Origin: Nymphaea colorata
Lineage: Eukaryota; Streptophyta; Magnoliopsida; Nymphaeales; Nymphaeaceae
Direction: 5' to 3'
Assembly (NCBI RefSeq): GCF_008831285.2
Contig: NC_045142.1
Coordinates: 14,139,354-14,203,353, forward strand
Length of the DNA: 64,000 nucleotides
Below the pieces are notes generated by a model that did no database searches, was not told the origin of the DNA, and saw only the letters and a list, made by a program, of their open reading frames with translations. The first letter of the stretch is position 1, and each line of letters begins with the position of its first letter. The position numbers and the translations under genes are program-made. Below, one piece after another: positions 35,620 to 46,795 of the stretch.

Positions 35620-38600
35620 ATGTCGGAACTCAATATGTCTCAGTTTATTCTTTTTCCACGAAAGTCCCCCCAGAAAGCATTTATCGAACAAGCAGTCGGT
35701 GAAATGGAACCTATGGCAATACCCGAGTCAGAATTACCAGAATTCACTCAGATTCAGAAACAAGAGCATCCCTCATCTTTGGTGAATGATCCAATTGAAG
35801 AAATTAATATTGGAACCAGTGAAGATCCTAAAATTCTTCAAATTGGCACCAGTTTGTCAGCGAATGAGAAGAAAAGATTGGTGGACTTTCTTATAAGTAA
35901 CCAAGAAGCTTTTGCTTGGACTTATGAAGATATGCCAGGCTTAGACCCCCAATTGGTTGAACATCGTTTGCCCTTAAATCCTAATTGCAAGCCGATTAAG
36001 CAAAAATTGCGCAAGCTTGACCCTCGACTAGAAGGCCCTGTAAAAGAAGGACTAGAGGACTTGCTAAAGGCAAAATTCATTCGTGCCATCGATTACCCCG
36101 AATGGTTGGCGAACATCGTGGTGGTCCCCAAGAAAAATGGCAAAGTTAGGTTGTGCATCGACTTTCGAGACTTGAACAAAGCCACACCGAAGGATGATTA
36201 TCCTCTTCCAAACATTGATCTATTGGTAGACAGTACTGCAGGCCATGCAATGTTTTCTTTCATGGATGGATATTTGGGATATAATCAAATCAAATTAGCA
36301 GTCAAAGATCAACCTAAGACCGCTTTTACTACACCATGGGGTACTTTTTGTTACACGGTAATGCCATTTGGGTTGAAGAATGCTGGAGCAACCTATCAAA
36401 GAGCCATGGCCGCCATCTTCCATGAGCAGATGCATAAAATCATGGATGCATATATCGATGACATATTGATCAAATCCAAGACAAGAGAAGATCACATTGA
36501 AACTCTTGCCCAAGTATTCGAGAGGCTTTTACAGTACAAGCTTCGCCTGAATCCTCAAAAATGTGTGTTTGGGTTGAGTCAGGCAAACTGTTGGGTTTCA
36601 TGGTCAGTAAGAAGGGAATTGAAATGGATCTTACAAAAGCCAAGACAATAATCAATATGCCACCACCTACCAATATCAAGGAGTTGCGAAGCTTGCAAGG
36701 ACGAATCCAATCCATCAGACGATTCATTTCCAATCTGGCCATGAGATGCGAGCCATTCAACCAGCTACTGAGGAAAGGTGTCAAGTTTGAATGTGGTTTT
36801 GAATGCCAACAGTCATTCGAAAGGATCAAGAAATACCTTCTAAATCCACCAATTCTAAAACCACCAACGTTGGGAAGACCACTGCTGCTTTACATCACAG
36901 TGAATGAGTCAGCATGTGGCGGCTTTTTGGCACAATATGAGGAAGGAAGTCGCATCGAATATGCAATCTATTACATTAGCAAGACTTTTGTTCAGTACGA
37001 AAAGAAGTACTCTCCAATAGAGAAAACTTGTCTGGCATTGGTTTGGATGTGTCAGAAGTTGAAACATTACTTATTGGCTTGTGAGGTCAAGATACTCTCC
37101 AAACTAAATCCTCTCAAGTACATCTTGGAACAACCATTCCTTAATGGGCGTATCGCAAAATGGCAAGTTCTGTTGATGCAATATGATCTTGAATATGTGT
37201 CTCAAAAGTCAATCAAAGGACAAACAATTGCGGATCAGTTAGCAGACTTCCCTCAGTACGAAGAAATCAGAACAAATGATGAGTTTCCAGATGAACATGT
37301 ACTAAGATTGGAAACGGTTTCGACATGGAAGATGTACTTTGACGGGTCCAGAAATGTGATGGGAGCAGGCATAGGCATCTTACTCATCACTCCAGAATGC
37401 GAAATGATCCCGTACTCTTTGAAACTTGATTTTCCATGTACCCATAACATGGCTGAATATGAAGCCCTCATACAAGGACTTCGTTCTTTATTGAGTTTTC
37501 AAGTGAAAAGAGTGCATGCCTTCGGCGACTCTCAGCTTATTATAAACCAAGTGAATGGAGAATGGCAAGTCAAAAATGAAAAGTTGGTGCCATATCAAGA
37601 AATTGCTACCTCCTTAATCTGTCAATTTGAAGAAGTACAATTGGCTCACGTAAAGAGAGAAGGTAACCCTATTGCGGATGGCCTCGCGAGCTTAGGATCA
37701 ACCATCACTTTTCGAACCAATGAAGCAATCCGCTCTTTTGAGATTGGAAGATTAGAACACCCTGCTTTTGAAACGATGGCGCATGTTCATCATATCCAAG
37801 GGGGGATACGCCTTGGTACCATGACATCAAAAGGTATATTGAAAGCGGAGAATTCCCGACTGAAATGTCTAAAAATGAACAAAAAGCAATACAACGTATG
37901 TCAGCAAGGTACTTTATCCTAGCATGGGTATTATACAGACGTGGATTTAGCACTGAATACTCTCGGTGCCTTGATGAAGATGAGGCAAAGAAAGTAATCG
38001 AAGAATCACATCGAGGAGATTGTGGAGGCCATGTTGGTTACCAAACAAATAATTCGAGCAGGGTATTATTGGCCTATCATGCAAAAAGATTGTCACCAAT
38101 TTGTCAAAAGATGCAAAGAATGTCAACTGCATGCTCCAGTAATTCATGCCCCAGCATCTCACTTGCATTCTGTGACATCTCCTTGGCCGTTTTCAATGTG
38201 GGCCTTTGACGTAGTCGGACCGATATCCCCTGCAGCTTCTAACGGCCATAAGTATTTTCTTGCTGCAACAGATTATTTTACCAAGTGGGTAGAAGTCGTC
38301 ACACTTAGAACAGTGGAAGGACGTCATGTAGTGTCCTTCATTCACAAAAATCTTCTTTGCAGATTTGGAGTCCCTCATGATATAGTATCAGACAATGGAA
38401 CTCATTTCAAGAATGAAAAGATGAGGCAGTTGTGCAGCAAATACCACATCACGCACCATTTTTCAGCTCCTTATTACCCCCAAGACAATGGACAAGCAGA
38501 GGCTACCAACAAGATCCTGATCCGCATCTTGAAACGGACAGTAGAAACAGGAAGAGATTGGCATGAAAAGATGCACAACGCTCTATGGGCATATCGCACC

Positions 38601-39050
38601 ACTATGAGAACTCCAACAAATGCCACTCCAGCAGAGCTAGTCTATGGAACAGAAGTGGTTCTACCATTACATGTGTTGAAACCTGCTTTGAAGTTCGCTT
38701 CTCTCATAGAGCTCCCTCTTACTCAATATCAACAAAAAAGGCTAATGCAACTCGATTTGCTAGATGAAAAGAGGCTAAAAGCGGCTGAACATGCTGAAGC
38801 TTATCGCCAGAGGGTAGCCAGACAATTTGTCAAGTCAGTTATCGAGAGACAGTTCAAAGTGAATGATTCGGTCCTACGATCTGCAGTGTACCTGAGAGGA
38901 CGACCACGAGGCAAGTGGACACCAAATTGGGAAGGCCCATATGTCATTAAGGAAGTTTTGCCCCACAATTCATACCGACTAATTGATGCTGATGGGGTGG
39001 AATTTGCCGATCCTGTTAATGCCCTTCACCTCAAGAAATTTTATGCCTAG
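35620..39050 (+). CDS. Pol of the Tat/Ogre element: RT, RNase H, second RNase H, integrase
   Basis: Reverse transcriptase: 'VVPKKNGKVRLCIDFRDLNK' (about 36,120), 'MPFGLKNAGATYQ' and the catalytic YIDD at 36,451-36,462. RT-linked RNase H follows (about 36,870-37,240; 'SPIEKTCLALVW'). A second, archaeal-type RNase H begins at about 37,335 ('YFDGS'), with 'MAEYEAL', 'GDSQLI' and 'NPIADGLAS'. The integrase has its zinc site ('HRGDCGGH', 'CKECQ') and catalytic D38,208, D38,391, E38,499; the last two are 35 residues apart, giving DD35E. It ends at 'LHLKKFYA' (39,050) with no chromodomain. Three one-base shifts break the frame: about 36,583 (a missing base in a GG), about 37,800-37,805 (a six-G run) and about 38,045. 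All catalytic residues are kept. Pol copies element RNA into DNA and inserts it. Confidence 0.9.
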
Positions 39051-39182
39051 TTCTCTTGTATTCATTTTCCAATCAATGTCAAACATTTGTGTTTCCACAT
39101 CGACTATTCAATCTAGATTCTTCCCAGTTGTAAAACATGACGATTACACTGGGGCATTTTTATTTTTATCGCTCAGGGCTTG

Positions 39183-39476
39183 AGAGCAACCCGTGCAGGT
39201 AAAGGGTTAAACCCGCAATATGAGGGCAACCCATGCAGGCAAGGGGTTAAACCTGCAATGCTAGCCAAAGCAACCCATGCAGGCAAATGGGTTAAACCTG
39301 TGCTACAAGCCAAAGCAACCCACACAGTTAAAGGGTTCAACTTGTGATGCAAGTCAAGGCAACCCATTCAGGGGGGTTAATCCTGAATTTGAAATCGGCA
39401 AACCCATGCAGGTAAGAGGTTAAACCTGCAATTTAAGCTCAAACAACCCATTCAAGTAATGGGTAAAGCCTGAAAC
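39183..39476 (+). repeat. 3' tandem array, about 7 copies of a 42-46 bp unit
   Basis: Units follow the pattern 'caacccatgcagg', a short A/G stretch, 'gggttaaacctgcaa', then a variable tail. Members differ from one another at many positions. The array lies between the integrase stop and the 3' LTR. Tandem arrays in this position are a known feature of Ogre/Tat elements and can seed satellite DNA. Confidence 0.85.
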
Positions 39477-39553
39477 ATCTCTATGAAAATATCTTGCTTG
39501 AAAAATTTGTGGCGTTTATCTTTGTCACTAAGCACGGCTAACACCGGCTTATT

Positions 39554-39569
39554 AACAAAGAGGGGCATC
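39554..39569 (+). other. Polypurine tract
   Basis: 'aacaaagaggggcatc' directly precedes the LTR start (TG at 39,570). This is the expected primer for second-strand synthesis in the element. Confidence 0.7.
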
Positions 39570-39752
39570 TGTAATCACCCCAAATTTTTCTAAAGGACTA
39601 TGATGTTTTATCCAAGTGCGAAATTCAAATTTAGGCACAAGATTTCCAAAATACTACTCTCAGATCCAAAATAGAACTCTCAGATCCAAATTAAATCCAA
39701 AATACTACTTTTAGATCCAAAACCCAAGTTCAGATCCAAATCAATCATTTAA

Positions 39753-40170
39753 GACCGATTTGCCCCTCCTTTTGACCATAAAACCTCCTTTAGAGGGTGA
39801 TTTTAGTCTTTTTCAAACAAGACCGATTTGCCCCTCCTTTTGACAAAAAAACCTTCTTTTAGAGGGTGATTTTAGTCTTTTTCAAACAAGACCGATTTGC
39901 CCTTCCTTTTGACCAAAAAACCTTCTTTTAAAGGGTGATTTTAGTCTTTTTTTAAACAAGACCGATTTGCCTCTCCTTTTGACCAAAAAACCTCCTTTTA
40001 GAGGGTGATTTTAGTCTTTTTGGTAAACAAGACCAATTTACCCCCCGTTTTGACCAAAAAACATCCTTTTAGAGGGTAGTTTTAGTCTTTTTGGGTGGAC
40101 AAGACTCATTTGCCCTTCCTTTTGGCCAAAAAAATCTCTTTTTGGAGGGTGATTTTAGTCTTTTTAGGTC
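39753..40170 (+). repeat. Tandem array in the LTR, 6 copies of a 68-71 bp unit
   Basis: Each unit has 'gaccgatttgcccctccttt', then 'gaccaaaaaacctcctttta' and 'gagggtgattttagtctttt'. Copies start at about 39,753, 39,821, 39,889, 39,960, 40,031 and 40,101. The array lies just upstream of the TATA box, so copy number could affect transcription. Confidence 0.9.
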
Positions 40171-40209
40171 AAAAAAATTCAAATTTTGGGTTTTGGCTCC
40201 AAAATCCTC

Positions 40210-40217
40210 TATAAATA
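40210..40217 (+). promoter_or_regulatory. TATA box of the Tat/Ogre LTR
   Basis: 'tataaata' preceded by 'aaaatcctc' and followed by a C-rich stretch. It lies about 640 bp inside the LTR, which would set the U3/R border some 30 bp downstream. The equivalent site of the 5' LTR, the one that drives full-length RNA, is inside the assembly gap. Confidence 0.65.
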
Positions 40218-40559
40218 CCCCCCCATATCCCCCCTCTTGGGCAAGATTGGTCCTTGGGAGAAACTCTAGTGTATTCTCACTTGAATACTTAGAGTTTCTC
40301 TTGAGCTCTCTCTCTCTCTCCCTCTTCCTCTTTTCATTTCCTTCTCCAACTTAGAGCAAGCACTTTTGGAGCTTCATTTAAAAGCGGATCTTCAAGTGAA
40401 GGTGTTCATCTTCCTTAAGTTATTTCCCATTAGAGGTATGTAATCTTCATCTCTCTCATTTCTCTCTTCTTTCTTTTCATTAATGTTCTTATTATTATGT
40501 TATTTCTTTCTCTTAAACATAGTGTTGTTGTTGTTTTCATTTTCTCTTCTCATCTTCAT

Positions 40560-41330
40560 CTCCCCATGGCCAAAGGAGATAGCACTCAACCTCTTTTTAG
40601 AGACAAGAGGCTATGCTCAAATGCATCGGGAGCATGAAAAGATGAGATGATATCTTATTTTATGATTAAATCATGTTCTTTCAAGTATTCTTGTTGTTCT
40701 TGTTCTTTCTCTATATTAATATCTTATTGCTCTTTCTTCTCTTCAATAATATATTCTTGTTGTTGTTATTGTTTTCCTTAATGAATATATTTTTGTTGTT
40801 ATTGTTATTTCATTTCTTCAATAGTCTTGTCCTTGTTATTTTTTTTTTTTTTTTCTTTCTTCTTCCTCTTCCCATGACCAAAAGAGATAGCCCTCAATCT
40901 CTTTTTAGAAACAAGAGGCTATGCTCAAGTGCATTGGGAGTGTGAAAAGATGAGAAGATCTTTCGTTTCATGATTGAATCATGTTTTCTCTTTTATTAAA
41001 TATAACATTGTATCTCTTTCTATATTTTCTTCTCATCTTCATCTCCCCACGGCTAAAAAAGGTAGCTCTCAATCTCTTTTTAGAGACAAGAGGCTATACT
41101 CAAAGTGCACCGGGAGCATGGAAAGATGAGATGATCTTTCATTTTAAGCATGTTCTTTCTTTTCATGAATACATTCTTATTGTTTTTTTTTGTTTCCTCT
41201 TATTTTCCTCTCTTCTCCATGGCCAAAAGAGATAGCTCTCAATCTCTATTTTAGAGTCAAAAGGCTATACTCAAGTGCACCGGGAACATGAGAAGATGAA
41301 GTGGTATATCAATTCATAGTTACATCATGT
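40560..41330 (+). repeat. Second tandem array in the LTR, about 4 irregular copies
   Basis: Copies at about 40,562, 40,871, 41,046 and 41,218 share 'ccatggccaaa(a/g)gagatag', 'ctcaatctctttttagagac' and 'aagaggctatgctcaa', then a 'gatgag' stretch and 'atcatgtt'. Spacing is about 309, 175 and 172 bases. The array lies downstream of the TATA box, so it would be transcribed. Confidence 0.8.
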
Positions 41331-42970
41331 CTTCCCTCCTAATTGAACTTTGCTTTTTCCATCATTCTCTTTCTTTCTTTCATTCCTTGAATGTTATCTA
41401 TAAATTATGCACGCATGATTGCTTGGTTCTTTACTTACATGTGAATGTATGGCGGGAATGAGAGTGTGGTTTGGAGACTCTTTATTTTCATATTAATTTT
41501 TGAGGTTGGGACTTGTCCAACCCGGGATAAACCCTCACGAAAATGTACATGTTAATATGCATTTTCATGGCATTTTGCGCTAGATTCTTTCTTAATCATC
41601 ACATTAGGAACCCTAACGAGTGCTTCGTTATGTTGCTTGTTTTCTTTCATACCCAACGGTGGAAGAAATATATCCTTTACAACAAACTAAATAATAACAT
41701 TCTATACTTATATAAATCATATTTTCCAAAACATTTTCAAAAAGAACCTTCTAATATGGCCTTAGGGACTTAGCTTAGACTCTTGCATGAGTCCAAGCTC
41801 CCCTCTGGCCCACATTAAATTTGAAGTTGGTAATTTTAAGTTGTTCCTTGATTTTTTTTAATCTTGTGAAGGTATGGATGTATACACATGTTATATACAT
41901 TTATGCCAACATGATGACCCCCATCTTTCTCTCTCTATGCTTTCACTTTCTATTTTATAAATTTTCATATGTGCATGAATACGTATGTACATGTGTTCCA
42001 TCTCCTCTCTTTCAAATATTTATTCCTCTTTTCAAGACAAATATCTTCTCTTATAACATTTCTCATACCCATATATGCGTATGATATTTTTCTTTTCCTC
42101 TAAAATCTCTCTTTCTCTTCGAATCAATACATCTTTTTCTCTTTATATGTGATGATATGTACACAAGTATGCATGTCTTTCTCTATATCTCTCTCTTTCC
42201 TTTCATAAGAGTGTTTTATCTCTTGTATTCTTCTTAACATTCTCATCTCATGAACTTTCTATTTACCAACTTCAATAAGACCACAAATCAAGTAATGACC
42301 CAATATTGGAATCATGCTTGATGGTCTACAATCTCTATCCATTTTCAAAAACTTTTCCTTCTTATATATAATAATTATAACAACGAAATCTTAGATGTAT
42401 GTTGTGGTAGGAATGATATTAGATGAATGTTGTGGTAGGAATGTTTTACTTTTTTTCAATCATATAGTGTAAATGCATTCATGCATTCTCACCCACTTTA
42501 TTTCACTTATGATCACAAGCACCTCTCTAAAAGAACTTAAGCAAGAAGGGATGGAGCTCTAGATAGGTGGTAACCGAATTAGAGCAAAATCTCAAACCTA
42601 CTTAAAGTCTTAAGAGAACACTAAAGTGATTTCAAAATGTTTTCACAAGTTTTTCAAATGATATTTACTAGTTTCATTTTTTCCTCAAAACATTTCACTT
42701 TTTCAAGCAATTCTTCAAGAACCTTTTCAAAAGTTTGAAACTCCAAACTTTCAATATTTTCTACACCGCATACAGAATCAAAAAGATGTTTAAGTTAAAA
42801 CGAAATGCATCAATGATAAACATAGTCCTTGGGTTGATTACCTCCAGTAAAGGCGCTTGGAATGGTCGATCCTCGTACCGACGGGCGAGTCCCTTTCTTT
42901 CCTCTTTCAAAACAAAAACCTTATTTTTCTGGAGCACTCCAAAACCAATGAAAATTTTGGGATGCAAACA

Positions 42971-45659
42971 CTAGATCATCATAGATCGATGCAAATGATA
43001 AACTAAATCTAAAATGATTCATGCAAAACTAGATTATGTAGACTTGAAGTCCATTTTTTAATTGGATTCATGTGAAGGATGTGGAACTATATTTGAGTGA
43101 ATGGATTTAAATCCAAGTATTTGATCTTAATCTAAGAGATTTAATCCAAATATTCATGCTTCCATGAAATTATGGTTTTCTAAGTTTAAAATAGGAGATA
43201 CTGAAAGTATCCAAACTGTTTTGACTTGATATTGATGCCTAGATACATTGTCCAAAATCTTGAAATCTTAAATCCAGTAAGTTGAATCTATTATCCATGA
43301 TGTAATCTTTAATTTGGATTTGAATCTGTTAAATCTAAATATAATATATGATTTACTTGATTTGATATCCCTAACTTGGGTAGCTAATCCACTTTCACTG
43401 AAGTTGAATTAAAATTCATGATCAAAATCAATGTCTAAGCCCAAGATCCAAATGAGCTAATGATTAAGGATTAGGCGGGCCAAGGGAATTAGACTTGACA
43501 GGTTTGACCTAGCTACACTAGGTCTAACTTAGGAAGATCTAACTAAGAAGGATGGTCTTGATTGATCTTAACTAAGATTTAGGATGGGCCTATATCAGAG
43601 AACTTAATCCATGGTTCTTGGTTTGGTGTAAGGGTTAGCTAGAACCCAACTCTGAGGTTTAGGTATTTAAATTGAGGGCTCTAAGACCAGTCTAGGTGAG
43701 ATCTTAGAGGACAACACTAAGCTTGGATTTCATGTTTACATGATCTAGGGTTTTTGAAAACCTTTTAACGAACTTGATTTTTGAAATCATTTTGAATAAA
43801 ACTATGCTTTTAAAGTGATCCTGCATGAAGCCTCTACTGGGTCTAGTTGTTCCCATGCTAGGGCTACTACCTCAAGGCATGCTACTGGGCTACTTTAGCT
43901 CAGGTTCAAACATCGGTGCAAGTGGGTGATGAGTGACTAAGATGCATATTCAAATAATTCATGAAATGCATGCTAAATTATAACAAAATAATTACAATGC
44001 ATGGTTCAAATAAAAGCAGATTGAACAAAGAAATATAAAATTAAAAGAGGGATGGACAAGGAGGCATATTGGGCTTCCCACCTATATTAAAGATATTAAA
44101 TTAAATCCCGTTCTACTAAAGGAAATAAACTAAACTACAACATTACTAAAGCAAATAAAGGAAACTTAGGAGGTAGAGTGAAACGAAACTAACCTAAGCA
44201 AGCATAAAACAAAAGGAAAAACCTAAGCATGCTCCTAAGGAAAGAAAAGAAAGCACTAAATTGTAAATAAGAAATGAAAAGAGGAAAAAAAAGAAATTAC
44301 CTGAACTTGCTGAAGACATGACTGAGCCCACCCCATGACCTTTACACTAAGTCTAACTAAGTTCTTGGTTGAGTACTAATGCAACTCAAACTCAAGACTT
44401 GACTAAGACCCTAAAAATTGAAATTTAGCCAACCCAATCCAAGTACTACTTTGAAATTTTCACCAAATGTAGTACCTTATGGCAGCTTTGAAAATCATGG
44501 TTTAAAAGGGAGACACATACCTCTATTTATAATAGGAGAGAAATTTCTCTCCAAAGATCAATACCAGACTAAATGTTTGCGTCCTCTCTCTCCACTCAAA
44601 AACACAAAACTATATGTTAAACCAATGTTCTCCATGAAAAATATATTTGTTGCATGCTCAATTGTGATCCAAACTTGTTTTTATGAAATGCAGCTTATAG
44701 CTGGAGAAGTGCTGATCATTTCGTGGTAAGTGATTTCGGTTGGCATGTAGCATGAAGCATCAATATAGAGTCATAAAACACACATTAAAAGCGTATGTAT
44801 AATCATTATTCAACAGAAAAATGTTTTTCATATGAAGACCAATTTAGATTTTGTCTGTGCCGACTTGTTCAGTGAAAAATTTTGCACGATTTATACCCTT
44901 GCGTATGAACTGATATTAAATACAGAATGAGAAATTAACCTTCCATTAAAATAATATAATGTTCATAATGCTCACATATGGATCCTAGATCTAGATTTAA
45001 TACTAGGATTTAGATTTAGAGCTGGATCTAAAGAAAATTCTAGAAAATAGATCTAAATATGATGTGAAGATCTGGATCATGATCTGATATTGAGATCTAC
45101 AATATAAAATAATGGAACTGAATATATAAATGCACATCATAAATATGTAATCTAGATAAAGGATCTGGATATGATATCTGAGACTGGCATGGACTTGGAC
45201 CTAGGCTAGATTCAGTTTGAAATGGTTTTAGACCTAGGCTGGGCATAGGATCTACAAGGCTTAGCGTAGATTCTACTTTTGGAAACCAAGTTCATGCTAG
45301 GATTGAGCCTACTAGGTTCATGTGGATGTATATGAAATGTTAATTTAAGTTCATGTGGCTCATAAGTTAGGTTTTATTAAAATATGCACGTAGTGGCACA
45401 AGGCCAAAATACCCTTGGCATTGAAATCGGGTATGGTGGGTCTATGGGCAGGCTAACTACATTGGAAGTTGTGTAGGGAAAAAAACTAAGTTGAATGTGA
45501 AATTTGGTTGAACAACGACATCATTTGCCCATTTAAAACTCAGTTTTTCAAATTTTACGGATAGTAAAATGACCATTTTTTTTAGTGATATGCAAGGTAA
45601 TAATAGAAACTTCCATTTTAGGTAATGTCAGTCCATTTTCAAGCTGAAATTCTTTTTTC
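42971..45659. other. No gene; AT-rich old repeat with 'gatct' words
   Basis: No coding signal. From about 44,990 to 45,200 the sequence is cryptically simple, built of 'gatctagat', 'ggatct' and related words, which recur at 47,900-48,020 and 49,490-49,930. It is probably the older element into which the Tat/Ogre copy inserted. Confidence 0.5.
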
Positions 45660-46795
45660 CAAGGAGTTTTTAATCACAATGATGTGAAGAAATTGCAAAA
45701 ACAATTCCTGGATTGATCAGAATTCAGCTTGAAAGATTGTGTTGCACTAAAAGGAGATGTCCATAATTGGAAAACCTTTAGTAAATTTGTGAAATGAAAA
45801 ATAAACTTAAATATGGATGACTGAACTGAAATTGAAGTTTAAAATGCTTAGGCAGGACACTATTAATGTGATCTTAGATGAATGCGAGATGACATGTTCT
45901 AGATTGAGAGATTTTCAGCTTAGACTTGCCAAAACAAGTGGTAGAGTGTCACTTTGGTTTTGGGACAATTGCTCCAGAACTCAAGTCTAAATTTAGGAAC
46001 TGAAAGTAACTCATGAGATGTACTCTAAGGACAATAATGTTGAGCTCAATCAGGTCTAATATGGTTTTAGTGATCTAAAAATGGTAGGTGAATATTCTCA
46101 ATGAGCTGATCAGGTTAGTAAGCTGGTTTTGAGTTGAGGAAACCCTAGCAACCTGACTCTAATTACTCCTAAGGTCTTGTAAAGGTGATAACTATACTAA
46201 TTGATCATGTGTTAAGCAATTCTCAGATTTTTGGTAAAAATTTCCATTTTATAGGTAAGGGTGACAGGTCACAGGGGTAAAATAGTCATTTTCATAGTAG
46301 CAGCAACCAAGATGATCTTGGCCTAGGTTCTCAATACTAAGGTGAAGTTTGCTTGTTTTACTTAATATCAGTCCTTGTTATTGAAATTTGATTTCTAAAA
46401 ATCAACTTTGAAATCTCTTGAGGAAGGGTAAAATGGTCACTTGAACTTATTGAAATTTAATTTAGTGTGTTCACACGGACTATAATGACTCCTAAGGTTT
46501 TGTAAAGTTGAGAAATAGCCTAATTACTCAAATGTTATGTAGTTCTTAGAATTTTGGTAAAAATCCCTACTTTCCATATTAAGGTGACAAGATTTAGGGG
46601 ATACTTGGTCATTTTCAGCCATGATGACCTAGGAGATCCAGGTTTAGGTGCTCAATGTTAAAGTAAAATGTATTTATTTGACTCAGTAATGACCTTTCTT
46701 CTTGAAATTAGGCTTTTTTTGAAAATTAATTTGGATAACTTATGGTGAAGAGTAAAACAGTCATTTGAACTTGTGAAAAATTTGGGTGTTTCACA
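45660..46795 (+). mobile_element. Probable 5' LTR of a degenerate copia element
   Basis: About 45,660-46,450 aligns over its length with 50,467-51,255 in the same orientation, diverged but continuous (for example 'gagagtgacactttggtttt' against 'agagtgtcactttggttttg'). A tandem duplication extends this copy: 46,157-46,478 is repeated at 46,479-46,795 with a period of about 322 bases. It ends at 'ttgggtgtttcaca'. I infer an LTR because a copia RNase H remnant lies just before the second copy. Confidence 0.6.

Larger units (their letters stand above)
28837..42970 (+). mobile_element. Ty3/gypsy LTR retrotransposon, Tat/Ogre type, near-complete
   Basis: One element in plus orientation: partial 5' LTR (28,837-30,456), leader, ORF1 (31,304-32,486), gag-protease (32,657-35,422), pol (35,620-39,050), 3' tandem array, purine tract and full 3' LTR (39,570-42,970). 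A complete copy would be about 15.9 kb (two 3.4 kb LTRs plus 9.1 kb internal). Tat/Ogre membership rests on an extra ORF before gag, a second RNase H after the RT-linked one, no chromodomain after integrase, a gap between protease and RT, a tandem array before the 3' LTR, and large size. By eye the shared 1,620 bp of the two LTRs differ by about ten substitutions and about ten one-base indels, so the insertion is recent. The target duplication cannot be checked because the 5' end is in the gap. Confidence 0.9.
39570..42970 (+). mobile_element. 3' LTR of the Tat/Ogre element, 3.4 kb
   Basis: Begins 'tgtaatcaccccaaattttt' after the purine tract and ends '...gatgcaaaca' at 42,970, so it has the usual TG...CA ends. 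It contains two tandem arrays and a TATA box (40,210-40,217). The last 1,620 bp match the visible 5' LTR. Its length is far above typical gypsy LTRs and fits Ogre-like elements. The bases just after it ('ctaga') are the candidate target duplication, which cannot be compared because the left junction is in the gap. Confidence 0.85.

Noticed and set aside
39173-39367. Minus-strand frame with repeated 'LPAWVALA' words
   Set aside because: A by-product of the 42-46 bp tandem array read on the opposite strand.
39183-39476. CRISPR-like spaced repeat
   Set aside because: Units are contiguous and diverged, lie in a plant retrotransposon, and there are no unique spacers or cas genes.
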